Assembly (NCBI RefSeq): GCF_014490485.1
Contig: NZ_JACTVA010000014.1
Location: 1 to 64,000, forward strand
Length of the DNA: 64,000 nt
Direction of reading: 5' to 3'
Origin: Teichococcus aerophilus
Lineage (GTDB): Bacteria > Pseudomonadota > Alphaproteobacteria > Acetobacterales > Acetobacteraceae
Below the pieces are notes generated by a model. The model saw nothing but the letters and a program-made list of their open reading frames with translations. It was not told where the DNA came from and made no database searches. Position numbers and translations under genes: made by a program. This document shows, one piece after another, positions 35,250 to 42,641 of the stretch (positions within the stretch are counted from its first letter, which is position 1; each line of letters opens with the position of its first letter).

Positions 35250-37790
35250 ATGCAGATTGATTTGAACCTGGAGAATGCCGGGGCCGATACCCTTGCGGGC
35301 GGCATCACGACATTCGGACAGGTCTTCACCCAGGGCGAAGTCAGCGCAAAGGCTGGCCTTGTCGCCACGGTGAACGGCGTCGACATCCCGGTGCAAATGG
35401 ATGTTAAGACGACCTATGCCGATGGCTCGGTCAAAATGGCCGTGCTGTCCATGGCTCGTCCCGACCTCCCGGCAGGGGCTATCGTGGATGTCGCCCTGTC
35501 CACGGTGGCCTCCGCCACCGCTTCCACGCCGATCGATCTCTCTTCGGCCCTGAACAGCCATTCCTTTGCGGTGGATCTCACCAGCCAGGGCCAGACCACC
35601 CATGTCGACGTTCTGGCCGCGCTGAAGCAGGCGCTCGCCGACGGCACTGCCAGCTTCTGGCAGAAGGGCGACTTGGCAACCCAGGCGCGGGTCGAGATCC
35701 CGCTTGATGGCTCCCAGCGCCTGATCTTCGACGTCACCGCCTTCAAGGGCGGCGGGATGAGCGTCGAGGCGCAGTTCAACAATGACGGTGTCATGGGGAC
35801 CGATGGCGGCCGGGTCAACTACAAGGTCGCCGTCTCCATGGACGGCCAGGTGGTGGCTGAGGAGCATGTGAACCAGGCTCAGTACCAGAACTGGCACCAG
35901 AGCTACTCGTCCAACGGTACCGATGGCGGCCAGGGCCTGGGCGATCCCGCCGAAGGCTGGCTGAACATCCGTCAGGACATCGCGCATCTGCAGGCCACCG
36001 GCGCGGTTGCGCATTACGACCTTACCGTCGGTATCTCGGACACGATGCTGGACGGCTTCGCCACCGCGACCCAGTCCAATGGCTGGGGTGACCCGCTGGC
36101 GACCAACGAAGTCAGCCAGTTCATGCCCGGCACCGGCGCGCGTGCCGATATCGGCATCACCACGGAATCCAACACCGCCTGGCTGATGTCCCAGGACCCG
36201 CGCGCCGCCGCTTACGCGCTGGGTCAGGCCGAGACCGCCAGCGCCGTCACCTGGCATCTCTGGGACACCGCCAACAAGGGCTGGCTCAGCACCGAAGATT
36301 ATCCGAGCCTATGGACGGATGAGCGCGGCGGCACCGGCTCGGCTGGCGATGCCTCCTCGGGTGGCCTGACGCAGCAGATCGGCAACAGCTCCGGCTGGGA
36401 CCTGGATTCCGCGCATCAGCCGGACCTGTCCTACGTCCCGTACCTGATGACCGGCCAGCGCTGGATGCTGGACAACCTGAACGCCCAGGCCAGCTGGAAC
36501 ATCGTGGCGCAGTGGCCGTCCGACCGCGCCAATGCCAACGACATCGTGGTCGACGGCAACCAGGTGCGCGGCGCCGCCTGGGCGCTGCGCCAGATCGACG
36601 AGGCCGCCTGGGCCGCGCCGGATGGCAGCGCCGAGAAGGCCTACTTCACCGAAGCCTCCGAAGCCAACTGGTCCTGGCTTGTCTCCAAGATCCCGGAATG
36701 GACGGCGGAGCAGGGCGAGGCGCATGGCTGGTTGCCCGGCGTCTACGGCGTCGATGGTGCCATGCCGCCGTGGCAGCAGGATTATTTCGCCTCCACCGTC
36801 ATCGCCGCCGCCAGCCGCGGCAATGCCGATGCGCTGACCTTCCTGGAATGGCAGACCAACTTCCTGGTCGGTCGCTTCACGCATGAAGGGCAGGGCTTCG
36901 ACCAGCATGACGGCGCCGCCTACCTGATCGCCATCGCGGATGGCAGCGGCAAGCCGTACCAGACCTGGGCCGAGATCGGTGCGCAGACGGACGCGCATGG
37001 CTGGTCCAACAACCAGGGTTGGGACAACAGCCAGGGCGACTACGCGCAGCTCGCACTCGCCACTCTCGCCGGTATCGCGCACCTGACCGGCTCGGCCGAG
37101 GCCGCCGCCGCGTACGAGGCGCTGGTGGCCGACAACGCGCCCTTCAGCACCGCGGCGGACTTTGCCCGTGACCCGACCTTCGCGCTGGCCGCGCCGGGCA
37201 CGATCAACATCTCGCCCACCCTTCCGGTGACGCCGCCGGTGGTGATCCCGCCGATCACGATTCCGCCCGTCGTCATCCCCCCTGTGGTGACGACGCCGGA
37301 GATCACGCTGCCGGGCACCCCGTCCTCCAGCACGGATGGCAGCGGCACCCCGGTGGTCACTCCGCCGACAGACACGACGCCGGCCAAGCCGCTCGACCCG
37401 GCCGGCAGTGTCTCGCTCTCCATCTGGCTTGGTGCCGATTCCTGGCGCGGAGATCCGAAGGCGATCGTGACCGTGGATGGCGTCACCGCCTTCCATGGCA
37501 ACGTCTCGGCCAGCCATGAGAGCGGCGGCATGGAGATCCATCTGGGCGATGTCTCCGCGCGGGACACGCATGTGGTGGAAGTGGAGTACCTCAACGATGT
37601 CTGGGGCGGCGATCACAACCACGACCGCAACCTGTATGTCGAGGATGTGCGCCTGAACGGTGTGTCCACCGGTGATAGCGCACCGATGGAGAAGTCCGGG
37701 ACGGTGACGTTCGACGTCTCATACCAGGATGACCCGCAGCACGCCGTGGCGCCTGCCATGGTGGTCACCGACCACATCTTTATCAGCTGA
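35250..37790 (+). CDS. Large modular protein with CBM60-like C-terminal domain
   Basis: An 846-residue protein, acidic and without a classical signal peptide. Residues 1-100 are a beta-rich domain (GGITTFGQVFTQGEVSAKAG then ADGSVKMAVLSMARPDLPAG). Residues about 270-640 are helical, Trp- and Asp-rich (YLMTGQRWMLDNLNAQASW, RGAAWALRQIDEAAW, FDQHDGAAYLIAIADG), suggesting an alpha/alpha-toroid. Residues 650-715 are a Pro/Val/Thr linker with repeated IPPVV units. Residues 716-846 resemble calcium-dependent xylan-binding CBM60/36 modules (VTVDGVTAFHGNVSA, then NDVWGGDHNHDRNLYVEDVRLNG). Secretion by a type I route is possible. I do not recognise the catalytic family, if any. A GAAGGA precedes the ATG. 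Confidence 0.75.
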   Translation: MQIDLNLENAGADTLAGGITTFGQVFTQGEVSAKAGLVATVNGVDIPVQMDVKTTYADGSVKMAVLSMARPDLPAGAIVDVALSTVASATASTPIDLSSALNSHSFAVDLTSQGQTTHVDVLAALKQALADGTASFWQKGDLATQARVEIPLDGSQRLIFDVTAFKGGGMSVEAQFNNDGVMGTDGGRVNYKVAVSMDGQVVAEEHVNQAQYQNWHQSYSSNGTDGGQGLGDPAEGWLNIRQDIAHLQATGAVAHYDLTVGISDTMLDGFATATQSNGWGDPLATNEVSQFMPGTGARADIGITTESNTAWLMSQDPRAAAYALGQAETASAVTWHLWDTANKGWLSTEDYPSLWTDERGGTGSAGDASSGGLTQQIGNSSGWDLDSAHQPDLSYVPYLMTGQRWMLDNLNAQASWNIVAQWPSDRANANDIVVDGNQVRGAAWALRQIDEAAWAAPDGSAEKAYFTEASEANWSWLVSKIPEWTAEQGEAHGWLPGVYGVDGAMPPWQQDYFASTVIAAASRGNADALTFLEWQTNFLVGRFTHEGQGFDQHDGAAYLIAIADGSGKPYQTWAEIGAQTDAHGWSNNQGWDNSQGDYAQLALATLAGIAHLTGSAEAAAAYEALVADNAPFSTAADFARDPTFALAAPGTINISPTLPVTPPVVIPPITIPPVVIPPVVTTPEITLPGTPSSSTDGSGTPVVTPPTDTTPAKPLDPAGSVSLSIWLGADSWRGDPKAIVTVDGVTAFHGNVSASHESGGMEIHLGDVSARDTHVVEVEYLNDVWGGDHNHDRNLYVEDVRLNGVSTGDSAPMEKSGTVTFDVSYQDDPQHAVAPAMVVTDHIFIS

Positions 37791-37846
37791 GGTCGGGCTG
37801 ATTTCGATGACTGGCTGAGCACGCCATCATCGTTTGCGTATGAAAC

Positions 37847-37878
37847 ACACGGGGCGGCCCCTTGGGTCCGCCCCGTGT
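37847..37878. terminator. Bidirectional terminator between convergent genes
   Basis: ACACGGGGCGG and CCGCCCCGTGT form an 11-bp stem with a 10-base loop, 57 bases after the modular protein gene and 22 bases beyond the stop of the minus-strand PEP-CTERM gene. On the minus strand it is followed by GTTTCAT. Confidence 0.7.
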
Positions 37879-37899
37879 TCCTGCACGTTGGCGGTCGGA

Positions 37900-38679
37900 T
37901 CAGGCCGCGCGGGCGGCCCGGCGACGGCGCGCCACGCCCAGCGCTGCCAGGCCGAAGCCGAACAGGGCGAGGGACGCGGGCTCCGGCACGCGGATCTCAC
38001 GCACCAGCTTCCGCTCGATCGCCTGGGCGAAGTCGCCGAAGTCGTTGGCGATTTCCAGGAAGCCGTTGGCGCCGCCGACGATGCTGTTCTGGTAGAACGC
38101 AGCCACGCCAGCCTCGCCCAGAATGGCCAGGCCGTTGATGGTGTCGACGCCGCCAGCCAGCGCATTGTTGCGGGCAGTGGCGGTATTCACGCCATCGTTC
38201 TGCACGCCGTCACCGGAGACGTCGATGACCTGGCGCGCGGACTCGTAGCCATTGTTGTTGAACAGCGGCGCTGCGAAGTTCAGCGCGTTGCCCGGTGCCG
38301 TCTGGCCGCTATAGGCACGGGCGATGCTGTTGATCGCGGCGGCGAAGGAGTTGGCGGTGGTGGCGCTGTTGATCAGCGTCCAGCCGACCGACTGCGTCGC
38401 CTGGCCGGCGCCGGACCACTGGATGAAGTTGACGGCGATGGCGCCGCCCACGCTATCCAGGATCGCGGCCTGCACGGCGGCGCTCTGGAAGGCCTGGACG
38501 TAGCCCTGCTTCTGCAGGTTGTACTCGCTGGTGTCGATGCTGCCTGATACGTCGATCAGCAGCGACAGTTCCAGCCCGACCGGCACGGCATAGGCCGGGG
38601 CGGTGAAGGCAACGGGAGCGGCGATGACTGCGATGGCAGCCAGTCCTCTCACGGAGCGGCACATCGTCAAGACTGACAT
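37900..38679 (-). CDS. DUF1194 (vWA-like) protein with PEP-CTERM sorting signal
   Basis: A 259-residue exported protein. A strong AGGAGG precedes the ATG at 38679, which decides the start. The signal peptide ends near APAYA (about 32). The mature domain has the MIDAS-type DVSGSID at about 45, matching DUF1194, with DVSGDGVQN further on. The C-terminus is VPEPASLALFGFGLAALGVARRRRA, a textbook PEP-CTERM tripartite tail that would be cut by an exosortase. No exosortase or polysaccharide genes are in the window. It is likely surface-bound or released; the role is unknown. Its upstream region is very AT-rich (38755-38800). Confidence 0.92.
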   Translation of the reverse strand: MSVLTMCRSVRGLAAIAVIAAPVAFTAPAYAVPVGLELSLLIDVSGSIDTSEYNLQKQGYVQAFQSAAVQAAILDSVGGAIAVNFIQWSGAGQATQSVGWTLINSATTANSFAAAINSIARAYSGQTAPGNALNFAAPLFNNNGYESARQVIDVSGDGVQNDGVNTATARNNALAGGVDTINGLAILGEAGVAAFYQNSIVGGANGFLEIANDFGDFAQAIERKLVREIRVPEPASLALFGFGLAALGVARRRRAARAA

Positions 38680-38854
38680 TGGATAATCCTCCTGTACGGA
38701 AGCCGGCCTTGCTGGCTGCCTCCAGCCACAGCAACAGCAAGCCCCGTGCCAGGATATAAAATTCATATTTAACAGTGCATTATAACATTAACATTCCGAT
38801 AAGTGATCGACCTGTAAGGATGGTGCGTTGCAAAAGTCCAGCTCGCGCTCGGCC

Positions 38855-39688
38855 TCAGCCCGCCGCATCCCAGGTGGGTGCGAGGCCTGGGGGGCTCACC
38901 AGGCGCCCATCCGGACGCGCCAGGGCGTGGATGGCCGCCATCTCCGCCGCGTCCAGCACAAGGTCGGCGATGGCCAGGTTCTCGGTCGCCCGGTCCTCCC
39001 GCACGGTCTTGGAGAGCGCCACGACGCCTTCCTGCTGCACCAGCCAGCGCAGCACCACCTGCGCCACGCTCCGGCTATGCCGGGCGGCGATGTCGCGCAG
39101 CACCGGGTCCTGCAACACCTTGCCATCGGCCATGGGGTAGTAGGCCGTCAGCGCCATCCCCGCCGCACGCGCGGCCTCCAGCACGAAGGACTGGTCCAGA
39201 TAGGGGTGGTACTCCACCTGGTTGGTCACCAGCGGCGCGGCGCTCAGCCCTGCGGCCTCGGCCATCTGGGCGGTGTTGAAGTTGCTGATGCCAATATGCC
39301 GCGCCCTGCCAGCCTGCCGCACGGCATTCAGCGCGCCGATCTGCTCAGCCAGCGGTACGGCGTCGTTCGGCCAGTGCAGCAGCAGCAAATCCACGTAGTC
39401 GGTGCGCAGCCTGCCCAGGCTCTCATCGACCGAGCGCTGCAGGTCCCCCTGGCGGTAACGGTCCACCCACACCTTGGTCGTCAGGAACACCTCGCCCCGG
39501 GCTATGCCGGAGCGGGCGATGCCTTCGCCCACCGCGGCCTCGTTGCCATAGGCCTGGGCGGTGTCGATATGGCGGAAGCCGAGCTTCAGGACCTGCGGCA
39601 CCATGCGCACCACATCCGGCTCCGCCATTCGGAAGGTGCCGAAGCCGAGGGCGGGGATCTGCGCGCCATGCGCGATGACGTCATGCAT
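38855..39688 (-). CDS. Aldo/keto reductase (2,5-diketo-gluconate reductase-like)
   Basis: A 277-residue NADPH-dependent reductase with the TIM-barrel AKR fold. The catalytic tetrad is visible: Asp and Tyr in GFRHIDTAQAYGNE (about 40-52), Lys in VFLTTKVW, His in DLLLLHWPND (about 108). The cofactor motif near the end is VALSKTVREDRATENL, and GISNFNTAQM is the other conserved block. The start at 39688 (MHDVIAHGAQIPALGFGTFRM) fits the family. It stands alone and the substrate is unknown. Confidence 0.93.
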   Translation of the reverse strand: MHDVIAHGAQIPALGFGTFRMAEPDVVRMVPQVLKLGFRHIDTAQAYGNEAAVGEGIARSGIARGEVFLTTKVWVDRYRQGDLQRSVDESLGRLRTDYVDLLLLHWPNDAVPLAEQIGALNAVRQAGRARHIGISNFNTAQMAEAAGLSAAPLVTNQVEYHPYLDQSFVLEAARAAGMALTAYYPMADGKVLQDPVLRDIAARHSRSVAQVVLRWLVQQEGVVALSKTVREDRATENLAIADLVLDAAEMAAIHALARPDGRLVSPPGLAPTWDAAG

Positions 39689-39806
39689 CGGTGAAAACTC
39701 CAGGACATTGCGTTGGCCCGCATATGCGCCCGATGCCGGCGCGGCTGTATTCGCCACGCCGGACAATCACCTGTGCCGTGAATTCACCAACAGGGGCCTC
39801 GGCCGG

Positions 39807-40127
39807 TCAGTCGAGCCCGACAGTCTGGATTACCTCGAACCCCTCGAATTGCGGCGGGCCGAGATAGAGCGGCTTGCGCTCGCCAGCGCCGCGATGCGCC
39901 GCCCGAAAGGCTTCCGACTGCGTCCAGGCCTCGAAATCCGCTTTGTCGCGCCAGACGGTGTGGGAGGAATAGAGCGCGTGGTCCTCCCGCACCGGGCCGC
40001 GCAGCAGGTGAAATTCGACGAAGCCGGGCACGGTCTTCAAGTGGGAATCCCGGCTCAGCCAGACCTCCTCGAACTCCGCCTCGGAGCCTAGGGCCACCTT
40101 GAACCGGTTCATCGCGATAAAGGTCAT
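39807..40127 (-). CDS. Antibiotic biosynthesis monooxygenase / heme-degrading monooxygenase-like protein
   Basis: A 106-residue ferredoxin-like (ABM) protein. The start at 40127 gives MTFIAMNRFKVALGSEAEFE, followed by PGFVEFHLLRGP and YSSHTVWRDKADFEAWTQSEAF, the order seen in HmoA/IsdG-type heme monooxygenases (Asn near the N-terminus, Trp in the middle, His late). The heme-degrading role is inferred. It is divergent from an FMN oxidase-fhuF operon, and a perfect palindrome lies between them (40148-40164), which supports an iron or heme theme. A generic ABM quinol oxygenase is the alternative. Confidence 0.8.
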   Translation of the reverse strand: MTFIAMNRFKVALGSEAEFEEVWLSRDSHLKTVPGFVEFHLLRGPVREDHALYSSHTVWRDKADFEAWTQSEAFRAAHRGAGERKPLYLGPPQFEGFEVIQTVGLD

Positions 40128-40147
40128 GGGCGGCTCCTGTGCGGTTT

Positions 40148-40164
40148 TTGCGAAGAGTTCGCAA
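40148..40164. promoter_or_regulatory. Perfect palindrome in the divergent heme/iron promoter region
   Basis: TTGCGAA-GAG-TTCGCAA has 7-bp arms and a 3-base spacer, and begins 21 bases upstream of the minus-strand start. Its size and TTGCRA-type half-sites resemble alphaproteobacterial Fur-family operators. FhuF and a heme-monooxygenase-like protein are the flanking products, so an iron-responsive operator is plausible but unproven. Confidence 0.5.
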
Positions 40165-40242
40165 TATGCTAAGCCTGCCGCCCCTGCCTGTCGAGCCGGA
40201 CCCCGGCCTTGTCTTCCCCGCCGGCCAAGGAACCCTGCCTGG

Positions 40243-41325
40243 ATGCCCGTCATCCCCCCCGACATCGCCGCGGTCGCCGATTACGAGCCGCATGCCCGCC
40301 AGCGCCTGGATGCCGCCATCTGGGCCTCGATCACCGGCGGCAGCGCGGATGAGCATACCGTGGCGGAGAACCGCGCCGCGTTCGCCCGCATCCGCCTGAA
40401 CAACCGCGTACTGGCCGACATGTCCGGCGCCCATACCAGGCTGGAACTGTGCGGCCAGGCGCTGGAGCACCCGATCCTGCTGGCCCCCACCGCCTGGCAC
40501 CGCCTGCTGCACCCGGAAGGGGAGGCGGCGACGGTCATGGGTGCCTCCGCCATGCGGGCCGCCATGGTGGTCAGCGCCATGGCCAGCCTGCCGCTGGAAG
40601 CGATCGCCAAGCGGGCGACCTCGCCCCTGTGGTTCCAGCTCTACGTGCAGCCGGATCGCGCCTTCACCCACGCGCTGGTGCAGCGGGCGGAAGCGGCCGG
40701 CTACGGCGCCATCGTCGTCACCATCGATGCGCCGGTCACGCTGCGGAACCAGGAGCAGCGCGCCGGCTTCCGCTTGCCACTGGGTATCGAGGCAGTGAAC
40801 CTGCGCGGCGCCCAGCCGCCCCCGCCACCCAAGGCCGCCGCGCATGAGAGCGAGGTCTTCAACGGCCTGCTCGCCGGTGCCGCCACCTGGGAAGACATCG
40901 CCATCCTGCGGGCGCGGACCAGGCTGCCCCTGCTGCTGAAGGGCATCATGACGCCGGCGGACGCGCTGAAGGGCATCGAGATCGGCGCGGACGCGCTGAT
41001 CGTCTCCAACCACGGCGGCCGGGTGCTGGACACCCAACCGGCCAGTATCGACGCCCTGCCGCGCATTGCCGAGGCGGTGGCGGGGCGGGTGCCGCTGCTG
41101 CTGGATGGCGGCATCCGCAGGGGTACCGACGTGCTGAAGGCGCTGGCGCTGGGCGCCCGCGCCGTGCTGGTCGGGCGCCCGGTGCTGCACGGCCTGGCCG
41201 TCGGCGGCGCCACCGGCGTCGCCCATGTGCTGAAGCTGCTGCGGACGGAGTTGGAGATCGCCATGGCGCAGACCGGCTGCGCCACTCTGGACGCGATCGG
41301 GCCGGAGGTCATCTGGCGGCCATGA
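40243..41325 (+). CDS. FMN-dependent alpha-hydroxy acid oxidase
   Basis: A 360-residue TIM-barrel flavoprotein of the lactate/glycolate oxidase and mandelate dehydrogenase family. Visible are SAMASLPLEAIAKRA and WFQLYVQPDR (FMN pocket), VVTIDAPVTLRNQEQRAGF, LLLKGIMTPADA (Lys at N1 of FMN), catalytic His in VSNHGGRVLDTQPAS (about 254) and DGGIRRGTDVLKALALGARAVLVGRP. The start at 40243 follows AAGGAA. Its stop overlaps the fhuF start by 4 bases. The link with a ferric-siderophore reductase is unusual; the oxidase could act on a hydroxy-acid ligand of iron (inference). Confidence 0.93.
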   Translation: MPVIPPDIAAVADYEPHARQRLDAAIWASITGGSADEHTVAENRAAFARIRLNNRVLADMSGAHTRLELCGQALEHPILLAPTAWHRLLHPEGEAATVMGASAMRAAMVVSAMASLPLEAIAKRATSPLWFQLYVQPDRAFTHALVQRAEAAGYGAIVVTIDAPVTLRNQEQRAGFRLPLGIEAVNLRGAQPPPPPKAAAHESEVFNGLLAGAATWEDIAILRARTRLPLLLKGIMTPADALKGIEIGADALIVSNHGGRVLDTQPASIDALPRIAEAVAGRVPLLLDGGIRRGTDVLKALALGARAVLVGRPVLHGLAVGGATGVAHVLKLLRTELEIAMAQTGCATLDAIGPEVIWRP

Positions 41326-42095
41326 TCGACAGCCTCGCCCCGGTGTTCGAAGGTCCGCTGGCCTTCGTGCGCGATGTGCTCTCCCTCCGCGTCGCCCCTG
41401 GCGAGGGCGAGCCCGTCCGCTGCGCCGACCTGCTGCGGCCGGAGGTGCTAGAGGGATTGTTGGACCGCTACGCCGTGCAGCACCAGGGCGCCGACAGGCG
41501 CGCCGTCGTCTCCATGTGGACGCAGTACTATGCCGCCCGGCTGATCTACCCGGTGCTGGGTGCCAACCTGCTACTGGGCCGCGACCTGCCGCTGGCACTA
41601 GAGGACACGGTGCTGCATGTGGCGGAGGACGGCTCCCCCCTCGGTTTCTGCATCGCCGATGAGGGCGGCCCGGTCGCCGATGCCGGCATGGCGCGCTTCG
41701 CACCGCTGGTGCGGCAGCACCTGGCGCCGCTGGTGGGCGCGGTGGCCTCGCTCGGCCGCGTGGCGCCAAAGCTGGTCTGGAGCAACGCCGGCATCCGCTT
41801 CGCCGGCACCGCCAACATCGCCCGGCGGCAGAACCAGCTCTCACCGCAGTCCCAGGCGGATATCGACGCGCTCCTGAACAACCGCTGCTGGCCGGATGGC
41901 TGGGACAACCCGTTGTTCCAGCCCTACCGCACTGTGGAGACCTGCGGCGAGGCCGTGGAGCGCCGCCGCGTCTGCTGCCTGCGCTACCTGCTGCCGGCCT
42001 TCGAGGGCTGCGGCGTCTCCTGCCCCCTGCCGGATGGCCGCGGCCGCAAGCCGGAACCCGCCCAGCGCCATGAAGGCCAATCGACATTTGGCTGA
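41322..42095 (+). CDS. fhuF: Siderophore-iron reductase FhuF
   Basis: A 257-residue cytoplasmic [2Fe-2S] protein that reduces ferric iron from hydroxamate siderophores. The C-terminal cluster motif CC-x11-CGVSC (VCCLRYLLPAFEGCGVSC) is the FhuF signature with four cysteines. Mid-protein WTQYYAARLIYPVLGANLLLGRDLP and PKLVWSNAGIRFAGT are also typical. It is coupled to the FMN oxidase gene (ATGA). No siderophore receptor or ABC genes are in the window. The last 15 residues are basic and Pro-rich. Confidence 0.9.
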   Translation: MIDSLAPVFEGPLAFVRDVLSLRVAPGEGEPVRCADLLRPEVLEGLLDRYAVQHQGADRRAVVSMWTQYYAARLIYPVLGANLLLGRDLPLALEDTVLHVAEDGSPLGFCIADEGGPVADAGMARFAPLVRQHLAPLVGAVASLGRVAPKLVWSNAGIRFAGTANIARRQNQLSPQSQADIDALLNNRCWPDGWDNPLFQPYRTVETCGEAVERRRVCCLRYLLPAFEGCGVSCPLPDGRGRKPEPAQRHEGQSTFG

Positions 42096-42104
42096 GGGCG
42101 CCAG

Positions 42105-42330
42105 GGAAGGTCAGGGGAAAGAAATCCCCTGCGTAAATGTATATGTTTACGCCATCCTGTTTTCTGTCAGTTGGCGTGGGCCCTGGAGACCGGCAGGTAG
42201 GCCACCTGGGCTGAACTAGCAGCCTTCGGCGGCACCCAGTCTGATACGGAAAGGGCGACACCCCCACAGCCACGCCCAAAAGACTCGAGGAAGAAAGATG
42301 GGGTCCGGGGAATTCCTTCCCCGGCCTTTC
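42105..42330. repeat. Paired-hairpin intergenic repeat, copy C
   Basis: The left arm begins 10 bases after the fhuF stop. It has the hairpin CAGGGGA-AAGAAA-TCCCCTG, then an added palindrome GCGTAAA-TGTATATG-TTTACGC and CATCCTGTTTTCTGTCAG. The right arm has CACGCCCAAAAGACTCGAGG, then AAGAAAGATGGGGT and the hairpin CCGGGGAA-TTCC-TTCCCCGG. The spacer between arms is about 100 bases. Unlike other copies there is no minus-strand gene to its right. The remaining 42331-42641 stretch holds a near-palindrome (42363-42386) and a Shine-Dalgarno for the MATE gene, but no gene. Confidence 0.75.
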
Positions 42331-42362
42331 CAGCGTTTGGCCGAATATCGATCCCGCGCAAG

Positions 42363-42386
42363 GCTCGCCCTCCGCGGAGAGCGAGC
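42363..42386. other. 24-base near-perfect palindrome upstream of the MATE gene
   Basis: GCTCGC-C-CTCCG-CGGAG-A-GCGAGC is symmetric except for one base pair per arm. It lies 256 bases before the MATE start in an otherwise empty region. It could be an operator, but the distance is large and the composition is GC-only, so chance is not excluded. Confidence 0.3.
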
Positions 42387-42641
42387 ACATCCCGGCGTTT
42401 GGCTGGCGTGCGCTCATTCCCGTTCAAGTTGCGATGAACACCCGCTCAGATACGGCATCGGACAGTGCAACACGGACTGCGAGTTCAGGACCGGCCAGCC
42501 ACCCAGCAGGCCGGGCCCTGCGGCCGGGTCGCATAGAAGCTGGAGGCGCACGGCTGGGCGCGGCACGCGCAACTGTCGGGGTCGTGCGGTTGCGCCCTGC
42601 GCCCCGCCATCATAAGCCGACTCCCTGAAGGAGCGTCCGTC

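Noticed and set aside
39784-42417. 877-residue minus-strand open frame across the FMN oxidase and fhuF
   Set aside because: Low-complexity Arg/Pro/Gly-rich translation; the plus strand carries two clear families. Only the short ABM protein at its right end, in another frame, is real.
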